DNA of 12,951 nucleotides from Candidatus Cellulosilyticum pullistercoris (GCA_018883705.1 JAHLFQ010000183.1:1-12951), one strand, 5' to 3'. Shown: positions 1-6,559, numbered from the stretch's first letter. Notes: a model not told the origin generated them from the sequence alone. Numbers and translations: made by a program.

Positions 1-447
1 ACCGATTTTACCCCCTTTAAGGTATGGGCAAAGAAGGTCAACAACTTTAATACCTGTTTCAAGAATTTCAGCTGATGTGGATTGTTCTTCGAATGATGGT
101 GCTTTTCTGTGGATTGGCCATTTTGTTACCTCAGGATCTGGCTTACCATCTACTGCTTTACCTGTTACGTTGAAAATACGTCCAAGTGTTTCTGTTCCTA
201 CTGGAACTGAAATAGGTGCTCCAGTATCAGCTGCTTCCATACCACGAACTAAACCTTCAGTTGCTGACATAGCAATACAACGTACGATATCATCCCCAAG
301 ATGTTGTGCAACTTCTGCTACAAGCGTTGTGCCATCTTGCATTTTAACTTCGATAGCATTGTAGATTGCTGGCATGTGGTCTGCACTAAACTTAACGTCA
401 AGTACTGGACCAATGATTTGAACAATATGTCCTACATTTTGTGCCAT
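1..447 (-). CDS. atpD: F-type ATP synthase subunit beta, N-terminal part (cut by window edge)
   Basis: Beta is the catalytic subunit of the F1 head. Only the first 149 codons are inside the window. The translation starts MAQNVGHIVQIIGPVLDV, which is the beta-barrel domain start typical of AtpD. It continues through PVGTETLGRIFNVTG (near residues 85-99) and IHRKAPSFEEQ to a last stretch ending VVDLLCPYLKGGKIG. That point is just before the expected Walker A loop, so the catalytic residues cannot be checked. The start is ATG at 445-447, with AAGGAG about 11 nt upstream. The gene follows atpG after 22 nt, the usual gamma-beta order. The frame is open to the edge with no sign of damage. Identity is very sure from sequence and position; completeness is unknown. 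Confidence 0.96.
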   Translation of the reverse strand, partial: MAQNVGHIVQIIGPVLDVKFSADHMPAIYNAIEVKMQDGTTLVAEVAQHLGDDIVRCIAMSATEGLVRGMEAADTGAPISVPVGTETLGRIFNVTGKAVDGKPDPEVTKWPIHRKAPSFEEQSTSAEILETGIKVVDLLCPYLKGGKIG

Positions 448-469
448 GTTTTGTTCACTCCTTTATTAC

Positions 470-1336
470 TTATTTGAGTGCTCCAACCCCCGCAACGATT
501 TCTGTTAATTCTTGAGTAATAGCTGCTTGTCTAGCACGGTTATACTGAATGCTCAGTTTGTCTTGGATTTCTTGTGCATTTTCAGTCGCAGAATCCATCG
601 CTGTCATTCTAGCACCATTTTCACTAGCACTTGCCTCACAGAGTGCCCCATAGATTACGTCCGCTACGTATCTTGGAATAATATATCCAAGAACTGCCTC
701 TGGAGATGGCTCATAAATTAAAAGATCGCTTGGCTCGTTAGACTCACTTTTAGTCGTTTCTATATTTTCTATATCTAATGGTAAAAGACGAATCATTATA
801 GGCTCTTGTTGGATGGTTGATTTAAAACTTGTATAAGATAAATAAACTTCTCCTATTTCACCTTTTAAGAATTTGTCTGTTACATAATCTGCGAGTTCTT
901 TTGCATCCTGATAAGTTGGAGCTTCTGAAATATCGCTAACTGTTTTTGCTACTTGGTAGCCTCTACTTTTAAATTGCTCTACCCCTTTTCTACCAACAAC
1001 TACTAAATGGCTTTTTTCTTTATCTTCGATTTGTCCCATAGTAAGTTTGCAAATATTTGCATTGTACCCACCACAAAGTCCTTTATCTCCTGATAGTGTG
1101 ATGTAAGCTTTTACATCAGAGCCATTTGGTCTAAGGAAAGGAGAACCATTTCCTTTGGCATTTTGGGCAATAGATTGCATAGTAGAGAGAATCTTATTGA
1201 AAAAGGGTCTTGTTCTAAGTGCTGCCTCTTTACTTTTATTGAGTTTAGAGGTAGCAACAAGATTCATAGCACTGGTAATTTTCTTAGTGCTATCGATGCT
1301 TCGGATTCGCCCTTTAATATCTTGTAAAGACGCCAT
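470..1336 (-). CDS. atpG: F-type ATP synthase subunit gamma
   Basis: Gamma is the central stalk that turns inside the alpha/beta hexamer and is driven by the c-ring. The protein has 288 residues, the normal family length. The N-terminal helix carries TKKITSAMNLVATSKL (17-32), and the conserved GDKGLCGGYN sits at 83-92. The C-terminal helix ends NRARQAAITQELTEIVAG, the family's signature ending. The start is ATG at 1334-1336, with a purine-rich AAAAGGGGTGAGG upstream. It begins 19 nt after the atpA stop and ends 22 nt before atpD, so it is translated from the same operon mRNA. In this organism gamma would contact a rotor of mixed c subunits, but nothing unusual shows in gamma itself. Confidence 0.98.
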   Translation of the reverse strand: MASLQDIKGRIRSIDSTKKITSAMNLVATSKLNKSKEAALRTRPFFNKILSTMQSIAQNAKGNGSPFLRPNGSDVKAYITLSGDKGLCGGYNANICKLTMGQIEDKEKSHLVVVGRKGVEQFKSRGYQVAKTVSDISEAPTYQDAKELADYVTDKFLKGEIGEVYLSYTSFKSTIQQEPIMIRLLPLDIENIETTKSESNEPSDLLIYEPSPEAVLGYIIPRYVADVIYGALCEASASENGARMTAMDSATENAQEIQDKLSIQYNRARQAAITQELTEIVAGVGALK

Positions 1337-1355
1337 CTACCTCACCCCTTTTCTA

Positions 1356-2864
1356 TTAAGCTTTAAAGCCTTGTTTAAATTCAGTAACAATATCATTTAA
1401 TTTTGCATCTAATTCTTTAGTAAGTCCCGCTGGTTGTTTGACTTCATCAAGCACTTCTGCATATTTTGTTTCTACGAATTCAAAAAGTTCACTTTGGAAT
1501 CTAGCTACTTCAGAAAGTGGCACATCCATAAGGAATTTTCTAGTTGCAGCATAAAGGATAATAACTTGTTTACTTACATCAAGTGGTGCGTATTGTGGTT
1601 GTTTAAGAATTTCTGTAATACGTTCACCTTGAGCTAAAGCATTTTTAGTAGCTGCATCTAAATCTGAACCAAATTGAGCAAAGGCTGCAAGTGATCTATA
1701 TTGTGCAAGCTCTGTACGAATAGGACCTGCTACTTGTTTCATTGCTTTAATTTGGGCAGCACCACCAACACGAGATACTGAAAGACCTGGGTTAACCGCA
1801 GGACGCACACCAGCGTTGAAAAGTTCTGTTTCAAGGAAGATTTGTCCATCTGTAATAGAAATTACGTTGGTTGGAATATACGCTGAAATATCCCCTGCTT
1901 GAGTTTCGATGATAGGAAGCGCTGTAATTGAACCTCCACCAAGTTCATCAGAAAGTCTAGCAGCTCTTTCAAGAAGACGTGAATGTAAGTAGAATACGTC
2001 TCCAGGATAAGCCTCACGACCTGGTGGTCTGTGAAGAAGTAATGACATTGTACGATAAGCAACAGCATGTTTTGATAAATCATCATACACAATAAGTACG
2101 TCTTTACCTTGTTCCATCCATTCTTCACCAATTGTCACACCTGCATATGGTGCAAGGTATTGAAGTGGCGCAGGTTCTGAAGCTGTAGCAACAACAATTG
2201 TTGTATAACTCATTGCATCTGCTTTTTCTAAAGCGTTCACTAATTGTGCAATAGTTGAAGCTTTTTGTCCGATTGCAACGTAAATACATAAACAATCTTT
2301 ACCTTTTTGATTAATGATTGTATCGATAGCAATAGCAGTTTTACCTGTTTGTCTATCTCCGATAATCAGCTCACGTTGTCCACGACCGATTGGTACCATG
2401 GCATCGATTGCTTTAAGACCTGTTTGAAGTGGTGTATCTACGGATTTTCTATCGATAACCCCTGATGCAACTCTTTCTACTGGTCTAAATTTATCAGTGC
2501 TAATTGGTCCTTTACCATCAATTGGTTGACCAAGTGCATTAACAACACGTCCACTAAGTGCGTCACCAACTGGTACTTCTACTACACGACCTGTTGATTT
2601 AACGGTGTCGCCTTCTTTAATATTTTGATCAGAACCTAAAAGAACAACCCCGATGTTGTCTTCTTCTAAGTTTTGTGCCATACCATAAACTTCACCTGGG
2701 AATTCAAGAAGCTCACCTGACATAGCTTTTTCAAGTCCATGTACACGAGCAATACCATCACCAACAGTGATAACAGTACCTACTTGTTCGGCTTCAAGGT
2801 GTGATTTATAGTTTTTTATCTGGTCTTTAATAATACTGCTGATTTCTTCTGGTCTCAGATTCAT
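1356..2864 (-). CDS. atpA: F-type ATP synthase subunit alpha
   Basis: Alpha is the non-catalytic nucleotide-binding subunit of F1 and supplies the arginine finger to the catalytic sites on beta. At 502 residues it is the normal length. The Walker A loop GDRQTGKT lies at 169-176 and the Walker B region is VLIVYDDLSKHA (256-267). The alpha/beta family signature PAVNPGLSVSRVG is at 355-367, with R365 as the expected arginine finger. The N-terminal RPEEISSIIKDQI is typical of the part that meets the delta subunit. The start is ATG at 2862-2864, with AAAGGGGTG upstream, 19 nt after the atpH stop. No residue looks out of place. Confidence 0.99.
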   Translation of the reverse strand: MNLRPEEISSIIKDQIKNYKSHLEAEQVGTVITVGDGIARVHGLEKAMSGELLEFPGEVYGMAQNLEEDNIGVVLLGSDQNIKEGDTVKSTGRVVEVPVGDALSGRVVNALGQPIDGKGPISTDKFRPVERVASGVIDRKSVDTPLQTGLKAIDAMVPIGRGQRELIIGDRQTGKTAIAIDTIINQKGKDCLCIYVAIGQKASTIAQLVNALEKADAMSYTTIVVATASEPAPLQYLAPYAGVTIGEEWMEQGKDVLIVYDDLSKHAVAYRTMSLLLHRPPGREAYPGDVFYLHSRLLERAARLSDELGGGSITALPIIETQAGDISAYIPTNVISITDGQIFLETELFNAGVRPAVNPGLSVSRVGGAAQIKAMKQVAGPIRTELAQYRSLAAFAQFGSDLDAATKNALAQGERITEILKQPQYAPLDVSKQVIILYAATRKFLMDVPLSEVARFQSELFEFVETKYAEVLDEVKQPAGLTKELDAKLNDIVTEFKQGFKA

Positions 2865-2883
2865 TAACTGAATACACCCCTTT

Positions 2884-3429
2884 CTATGCAGGTCTAAGCT
2901 TTGATAATTGTTTCTTTAAAGTTTGCATTTCGCCCTTAATACTAGCATCTACAACTTTATCGCCAACTCTAATCACTAGTCCTGCTATAATGCTTGTATC
3001 TACAACTGTTTCAATTTCTATTTTGCTCTTAGTTCCTGCTTCAAGTTTTTCTTTAATCGCTGTAAGTTGCGCCTCTTTAAGGGGCACAGCTGAGGTAATA
3101 ACCGCTTTAACAATACCTGACTCTACTTTAACACGTTCAAGAAAGGCTTCAAGCACACCTAATAAATCGCCCTGTCTTCCTTTTTTCACAAGTAAGACCA
3201 AAAGCCCTATAATAGGATTTGAAACTTTATCTGTGAATACATTTTCTATAAGACTGATTTTGTTTTCCATTGTTACTTTATGATCATTTAAGACTGCCAT
3301 AAAGCCAGGCTCATCATGAAGTGCTTGAGTAATGACTTTAACTTCTTGTTCATACTGTTCTATCGCACCTTCTGAAACAGCCAAATCGAATAGGGCAGTA
3401 GCATATCTTTTGACAACTAGCTTAGCCAC
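2884..3429 (-). CDS. atpH: F-type ATP synthase subunit delta
   Basis: Delta joins the b-subunit stator to the top of the alpha/beta head. The 181-residue protein matches the family length. It has VKRYATALFDLAV near the N-terminus (6-18) and the family's C-terminal IRVGDKVVDASIKG at 153-166. The start codon is GTG (3427-3429), and it overlaps the end of atpF by 13 nt, which suggests translational coupling. A GGGGGAT ribosome binding site lies inside the atpF coding region. The amount of delta is therefore likely tied to translation of b. The identification is firm although delta subunits are poorly conserved, because the motifs and the b-delta-alpha order agree. Confidence 0.97.
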   Translation of the reverse strand: MAKLVVKRYATALFDLAVSEGAIEQYEQEVKVITQALHDEPGFMAVLNDHKVTMENKISLIENVFTDKVSNPIIGLLVLLVKKGRQGDLLGVLEAFLERVKVESGIVKAVITSAVPLKEAQLTAIKEKLEAGTKSKIEIETVVDTSIIAGLVIRVGDKVVDASIKGEMQTLKKQLSKLRPA

Positions 3430-3971
3430 TGTACATCCCCCATCCCATTAATAATTTCATCGATGATTTCATTTTGTTTTGCTTCATCTATTGAAAGAGC
3501 AACAAACTTACTTGCCATAAGTGTTGATACATCAATCATCTGAGTTTTCATTTCATCTTTTACGCGTTCTTTCTCAAGAAGAATGTCTTTTGCAGCTTTT
3601 TCTTTAATAAGCTGAGCTTCTTTTTTAGCTTCAGCAATAATTTGTTCTTCTCTTTCTAGTGCTTTTGCTCTAGCCGCTTTAAGAATCTCTGCTGCTTCCT
3701 CATCAATTTTTGCAATTCTTTCTTCGTAATCCGCTTTTAGCTCTATAGCATCTGCTTTAGCAGCTTTTGCATCATCAATATTTTGTGCAATACCTTTTTT
3801 TCTTTTATCAAGCATAGCTGTAATAGGTTTGTGAATAAAAACATACAGGATTATGACAATAATGAATGTGTTAAATAACTGCATTCCTAAATCCCACATT
3901 AATTGTGCATCAAACCCAATAACTCTTCCTGGTTCTTGTGCAGCTAGCATAGTGATTAATGATGTATTCAA
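3417..3971 (-). CDS. atpF: F-type ATP synthase subunit b
   Basis: Subunit b forms the peripheral stalk, a membrane-anchored dimer that holds F1 still against the rotor. The protein has 184 residues. A single membrane helix covers roughly residues 27-46 (around NTFIIVIILYVFI). It is followed by HKPITAMLDKRKKGI and a long charged coiled coil (about 52-150) rich in Ala, Lys and Glu. The start is TTG at 3969-3971. I prefer it over the in-frame ATG at codon 8 because AAAGGAGG lies about 10 nt before the TTG, while the ATG has no such site. The gene overlaps atpH at its end. Only one b gene is present, so the stalk is probably a homodimer. Confidence 0.96.
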   Translation of the reverse strand: MNTSLITMLAAQEPGRVIGFDAQLMWDLGMQLFNTFIIVIILYVFIHKPITAMLDKRKKGIAQNIDDAKAAKADAIELKADYEERIAKIDEEAAEILKAARAKALEREEQIIAEAKKEAQLIKEKAAKDILLEKERVKDEMKTQMIDVSTLMASKFVALSIDEAKQNEIIDEIINGMGDVQWLS

Positions 3972-4022
3972 AGGGAAGCTCCCTCCTTTCTCGTCTATAT
4001 CGCTATTATTTTATTCTGCTTC

Positions 4023-4304
4023 TTATAATGATTGATATTTTGTGATAAGTGGGTTAGCGAATAAAAGAATAATAGCAACAACAAGACCATAGATACCTGT
4101 TGTTTCAGCTACCGCTGCTCCAAGTAACATTGTACTTACGATAGTTGATTGAGCTTCTGGTTGACGTCCTACTGCTTCTGCACCTTTACCTGCTGCATAA
4201 CCTTGTCCAATACCAGGTCCAATACCTGCGATCATTGCAAGACCAGCACCAATTGCTGAACATGCTAAAATTAAAGCGTTTCCATCGATTTGTTGATTAT
4301 CCAT
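4023..4304 (-). CDS. atpE: F-type ATP synthase subunit c, single hairpin, Na+-type site
   Basis: This is a normal F-type proteolipid of 93 residues. Two membrane helices (about 10-44 and 54-87) are joined by a polar loop containing GRQP. Helix 1 has the glycine-rich GPGIGQGYAAGK (29-40) and helix 2 has AVAETTGIY (64-72). E67 is the ion-binding carboxylate. Q34, T68 and Y72 match the residues that coordinate Na+ in the Ilyobacter tartaricus c-ring (its Q32, S66, Y70), so Na+ coupling is likely. The start is ATG with a strong AGGAGG 10 nt upstream. It lies 80 nt after the fused c gene, the widest gap between structural genes of this operon. It probably makes up most of the ring, together with the product of the gene before it. 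Confidence 0.97.
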   Translation of the reverse strand: MDNQQIDGNALILACSAIGAGLAMIAGIGPGIGQGYAAGKGAEAVGRQPEAQSTIVSTMLLGAAVAETTGIYGLVVAIILLFANPLITKYQSL

Positions 4305-4867
4305 AGTAAAAAATCCTCCTTATAAATCACTTATAATTTAAAATTAATTTTTTGCTTCTTTAAGATTGTCCTTATCTATTAAACTTAGAATATATTCACA
4401 AAGAGTAATAGTAAGGCAATAACAAGTGCATAAATACCTGTTGTTTGTGCTACAGCCTGACCTAATAACATAGTTCTAATAATGACTGCTTGAAGTTTAG
4501 GTCTTTTACTTACTGCTTCTGCAGCCTTACCTGCTGCATAACCTTGCCCAATACCAGGTCCAATACCTGCAATCATTGCAATCCCTGCACCTATAGCTGA
4601 GCATCCTAATACAAGACCAATTCCTTCTTTCGTTACTAAAGGATTGGCAAATAACATAATAATCGCAATAACTAATGAGAAAATCCCTGATGTTTCAGCT
4701 ACTGCTGCTCCTAATAGCATAACAAGTGTAGCTGGTTTTCCACCTTCTTCTGGATTTCTGCCCATTGCTTCTGCTGCTTTACCTGCTGCATAACCCTGTC
4801 CAATTCCTGGCCCGATTCCTCCAATCATGGCAAAGCCCGCTCCTATAGCTGAAAAAGCTAAAATAAG
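4047..4867 (-). repeat. Three copies of the c-subunit hairpin module
   Basis: The same roughly 230-bp coding unit occurs three times in one direction: 4637-4867 (hairpin 1 of the fused c), 4388-4615 (hairpin 2) and 4047-4274 (single c). By eye the protein identity to the single c is roughly 75% for hairpin 1 and 70% for hairpin 2. The DNA around the GPGIGQGYAAGK segment is nearly the same in copies 2 and 3. This shows tandem duplication, one fusion, and possibly later exchange between copies. Confidence 0.85.
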
Positions 4868-4924
4868 CGCTTTAGGGTCTACATTTTGCATCCATCCAAA
4901 CAAAAAGTCTGTAAATCCTGACAT
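4385..4924 (-). CDS. atpE: Fused double-hairpin ATP synthase subunit c, second ion site lost
   Basis: This rotor proteolipid has 179 residues, about twice the normal c length, and four predicted membrane helices. Hairpin 1 (about 20-96) has GPGIGQGYAAGK with Q43, then AVAETSGIF with the carboxylate E77; F82 stands where Tyr is usual. A short linker (VTKEGIG, 97-103) leads to hairpin 2 (104-179), with the same helix 1 motif (Q127) but AVAQTTGIY, so Q160 replaces the carboxylate. The polar loop of hairpin 2 is unusually basic (K140, R141, K143, R150). About 19 extra residues precede hairpin 1. The start is ATG with GAGGTGA close upstream, 15 nt after the atpB stop. This resembles the c1 subunit of Acetobacterium woodii and the V-type proteolipids. 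It most likely joins the single-hairpin c in one ring; I cannot see in what ratio. Confidence 0.95.
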   Translation of the reverse strand: MSGFTDFLFGWMQNVDPKALILAFSAIGAGFAMIGGIGPGIGQGYAAGKAAEAMGRNPEEGGKPATLVMLLGAAVAETSGIFSLVIAIIMLFANPLVTKEGIGLVLGCSAIGAGIAMIAGIGPGIGQGYAAGKAAEAVSKRPKLQAVIIRTMLLGQAVAQTTGIYALVIALLLLFVNIF

Positions 4925-4939
4925 TCTTTCACCTCATTC

Positions 4940-5638
4940 CTATTCCATGGCGCTTGATACAAAGGTCATACTAAGCATTACAAAGATAAATGCTTGAAGT
5001 ACACCAGCAAATACATCAAAATATGTGTGAAGTGCTGCCGGTATGCCTAAGAAAATAACAATTTTAGGGAACATCGCATAAACAAGTCCCATAATAATTG
5101 TTCCACCTAAGATATTACCAAATAAACGGAAACTCAGTGAGACAGGTGTTGCAAGCTCACCAATAATGTTAAGTGGTAATAATAGAGGGGCTGGTTCTAA
5201 GAGACCTTTAAAGTATCCAATACCTTTTGATCTCACCCCGAAGCCATGAATCATGAAGAATGTAATGAGTGCAAATGCAAGTGTTGTAGCAAAATCTGCT
5301 GTTGGTGGTCTAAACCCTAATAACCCAGATAAATTACATATTGCTATAAAAAAGATTAACGGACCATAATATCCAGCAAATTTCTTACCTGATGGTCCCA
5401 TAGTAGTTACCACAAAATTATTAATTGTATCCACAATCATTTCAAGCATGGTTTGTAACTTACTTTCTGGTACTTCTTTAAACTTACTCATTCTAGCTCT
5501 AATAACAAGTGCAATAATTGCCATAACAGCAATGATAATCCAAGTATTAATAACTGTTTCAGTAAGATAAACAGGTTGTCCACCTACTTCAAAGAGTTTG
5601 ACATACAATTGTGCACCAAAATCTAGATTGTTATCCAC
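4940..5638 (-). CDS. atpB: F-type ATP synthase subunit a
   Basis: Subunit a is the membrane stator that carries the two half-channels for the coupling ion next to the c-ring. The 232-residue protein has about five to six membrane helices. The essential arginine is R171 in SLSFRLFGNILGG (167-179), and the last helix has DVFAGVLQAFIF (208-219). NLSGLLGFRPPTADF (102-116) is the usual aCD region. The start is GTG at 5636-5638, with AAGGAG 9 nt upstream; the N-terminus reads MDNNLDFGAQ. It stands first among the structural genes, just before the fused c gene, which is the usual a-c order. No departure from the family is visible that would by itself tell Na+ from H+. Confidence 0.98.
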   Translation of the reverse strand: MDNNLDFGAQLYVKLFEVGGQPVYLTETVINTWIIIAVMAIIALVIRARMSKFKEVPESKLQTMLEMIVDTINNFVVTTMGPSGKKFAGYYGPLIFFIAICNLSGLLGFRPPTADFATTLAFALITFFMIHGFGVRSKGIGYFKGLLEPAPLLLPLNIIGELATPVSLSFRLFGNILGGTIIMGLVYAMFPKIVIFLGIPAALHTYFDVFAGVLQAFIFVMLSMTFVSSAME

Positions 5639-5674
5639 TTACTCACGCTCCTTCCATCTAAAATATATATGCAA

Positions 5675-5694
5675 AGAACTTTAAAACAAGTTCT
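5675..5694 (-). other. Small hairpin at the atpI stop, before atpB
   Basis: A perfect 7-bp inverted repeat (AGAACTT and AAGTTCT, 6-nt loop) covers the atpI stop codon. It stands some 35 nt before the atpB start. No run of T follows, so it is not a convincing terminator. It could slow decay or mark a processing point between the atpZ-atpI leader genes and the structural genes. This is weak evidence, from pairing alone. Confidence 0.3.
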
Positions 5695-6088
5695 ATTTGC
5701 CTGAGTTAGTTTTTGCTTCATTTCTTTTATTTATGAAAAACTGCATATAAGCTGCTACTTTCATTGATAGAAGACCGAAAAATACACCTATAATATCTAT
5801 ACTTGGTTCTAATGCTGCCACAAGAAGTACAATCCCTGTTAGTATATAACGAATCATATATTGTACATTGGTATATTTTTGAGCTTTTCCTTCTGGCATC
5901 ATGACTGCTTTTTCAATGGTATGTTTCATTAGACCTAACTTCAAAATTGAAAAAATAAGTCCAAATAATATGCCTTTAGTAAAACTCATCTTATTATTCA
6001 CTAGTAGTATGCCTATAATCTCTATAATTAATGAGAATAATATCATATATACAATTAATAAATTTTTCTTTAGCATATCCTTATTCAT
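5693..6088 (-). CDS. atpI: ATP synthase subunit I (assembly factor AtpI)
   Basis: AtpI-family proteins are small membrane proteins encoded first in atp operons; in studied bacteria they help build or stabilise the c-ring. The product is 131 residues, starting MNKDMLKKNLL. Four hydrophobic stretches are seen (about 9-30, 37-53, 78-95 and 96-116), with KLGLMKHTIEKAVMM between the second and third. The reading frame stays open upstream to 6169, but I choose ATG at 6086-6088. It has a GGAAGAGGAT site a few nt upstream, and the longer form would add a basic stretch inside atpZ that family members lack. The start overlaps the atpZ stop by 8 nt, which suggests coupling. A c-ring assembly factor is of interest here because two different c proteins must be put together. 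Confidence 0.85.
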   Translation of the reverse strand: MNKDMLKKNLLIVYMILFSLIIEIIGILLVNNKMSFTKGILFGLIFSILKLGLMKHTIEKAVMMPEGKAQKYTNVQYMIRYILTGIVLLVAALEPSIDIIGVFFGLLSMKVAAYMQFFINKRNEAKTNSGK

Positions 6089-6335
6089 AGTGATCCTCTT
6101 CCTTATCATTCTGATCTTTACCGATTTGCTTAGACGTATGATAAAATAAATTTCTAAAGGCCGCACCAACGCCTAATATAATGAAAATAATAGAAAAAAT
6201 AGGTGCCTTGTTCGTCTTTTCGTCAATATAAGCACCTATAAATGCACATATTAAAATAGGCGTAAGCATTGTGATACCTAATTGTGATATTAGACTTAGG
6301 GCTTTTGCTAATGTGTGTTTTTTCACAATTTTCAA
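6081..6335 (-). CDS. atpZ: AtpZ/AtpI-like small membrane protein (ATPase gene 1 family)
   Basis: The 84-residue protein has two membrane helices (about 16-38 and 44-63). LGITMLTPILICAFIGAYID and GAAFRNLFY resemble the AtpZ (ATPase_gene1) family found at the head of Firmicute atp operons, where it works with AtpI. The tail is highly charged (GKDQNDKEEDHYE). The start is unclear: TTG at 6333-6335 or GTG three codons later (6324-6326). Neither has an ideal ribosome binding site; AAGAGAGTGGG lies directly before the TTG. This is the first gene after the gene-free stretch, so the operon promoter should lie just upstream. The family call rests on size, helix pattern and position more than on invariant residues. 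Confidence 0.8.
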   Translation of the reverse strand: MKIVKKHTLAKALSLISQLGITMLTPILICAFIGAYIDEKTNKAPIFSIIFIILGVGAAFRNLFYHTSKQIGKDQNDKEEDHYE

Positions 6336-6365
6336 CCCACTCTCTTATATAATCTTAACATTAAC

Positions 6366-6392
6366 TTTATATTAAAACTCATAAAATTTCAA
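6366..6392 (-). promoter_or_regulatory. Candidate promoter of the atp operon
   Basis: On the minus strand, TTGAAA (6387-6392) could be a -35 box. TATAAA (6366-6371) follows after 15 bp, or TAAAGT (6364-6369) after 17 bp. Neither pairing is ideal: the first has a good -10 with short spacing, the second has good spacing with a poor -10. It would start transcription about 20-30 nt before atpZ. The upstream mnaA terminator makes a promoter in this region necessary, but its exact place is a guess. Confidence 0.35.
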
Positions 6393-6450
6393 GTGAAACC
6401 CTTGTGTTTCGTCTCTTTGAAGCACTTTCATCTTTATTTATACATTATTC

Positions 6451-6478
6451 TTATGACGAGTTATAAAATTTTATGACG
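6451..6478. repeat. TTATGACG direct repeat, 20-bp period
   Basis: TTATGACG occurs at 6451-6458 and again at 6471-6478, exactly 20 bp apart, about two turns of the helix. A 12-bp palindrome ATAAAATTTTAT (6463-6474) lies between and partly within them. It stands some 60-90 bp upstream of the candidate atp promoter, a place suited to an activator site. No known regulator motif is recognised, and AT-rich DNA yields such repeats by chance. Confidence 0.4.
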
Positions 6479-6537
6479 TAATGGATACACACATATTTCT
6501 TTCTATTCTTATAAATTTCCCTATAAATAATATATCG

Positions 6538-6559
6538 TAATTTTTTTATAAAAAAATTA
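6538..6559. repeat. Perfect 22-bp AT palindrome
   Basis: TAA, seven T, AT, seven A, then TTA make a perfect inverted repeat without a loop. It contains no G or C. It could bind a protein or act as an AT-rich upstream element or bend; as RNA it would make a weak hairpin. It is about 150 bp upstream of the promoter candidate. The function is unknown. Confidence 0.45.

Noticed and set aside
77..364. 95-codon open frame on the plus strand
   Set aside because: It lies wholly opposite the atpD coding region, which has clear beta-subunit sequence; its product resembles nothing known to me.
1862..2131. 89-codon open frame on the minus strand
   Set aside because: It overlaps atpA in another frame; atpA is certain there.
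2990..3283. 97-codon open frame on the plus strand
   Set aside because: It is opposite atpH, with no ribosome binding site or family likeness that I can see.
4385..4924. Fused c as an assembly error or frameshift joining two c genes
   Set aside because: The two hairpins differ at many residues and in the ion-site codon, the frame is clean, and the linker is on the outer side as the topology needs.
6089..6169. Longer N-terminus for atpI (27 extra codons)
   Set aside because: It would overlap atpZ deeply, adds a basic stretch not seen in the family, and the ATG at 6086-6088 has a good ribosome binding site.
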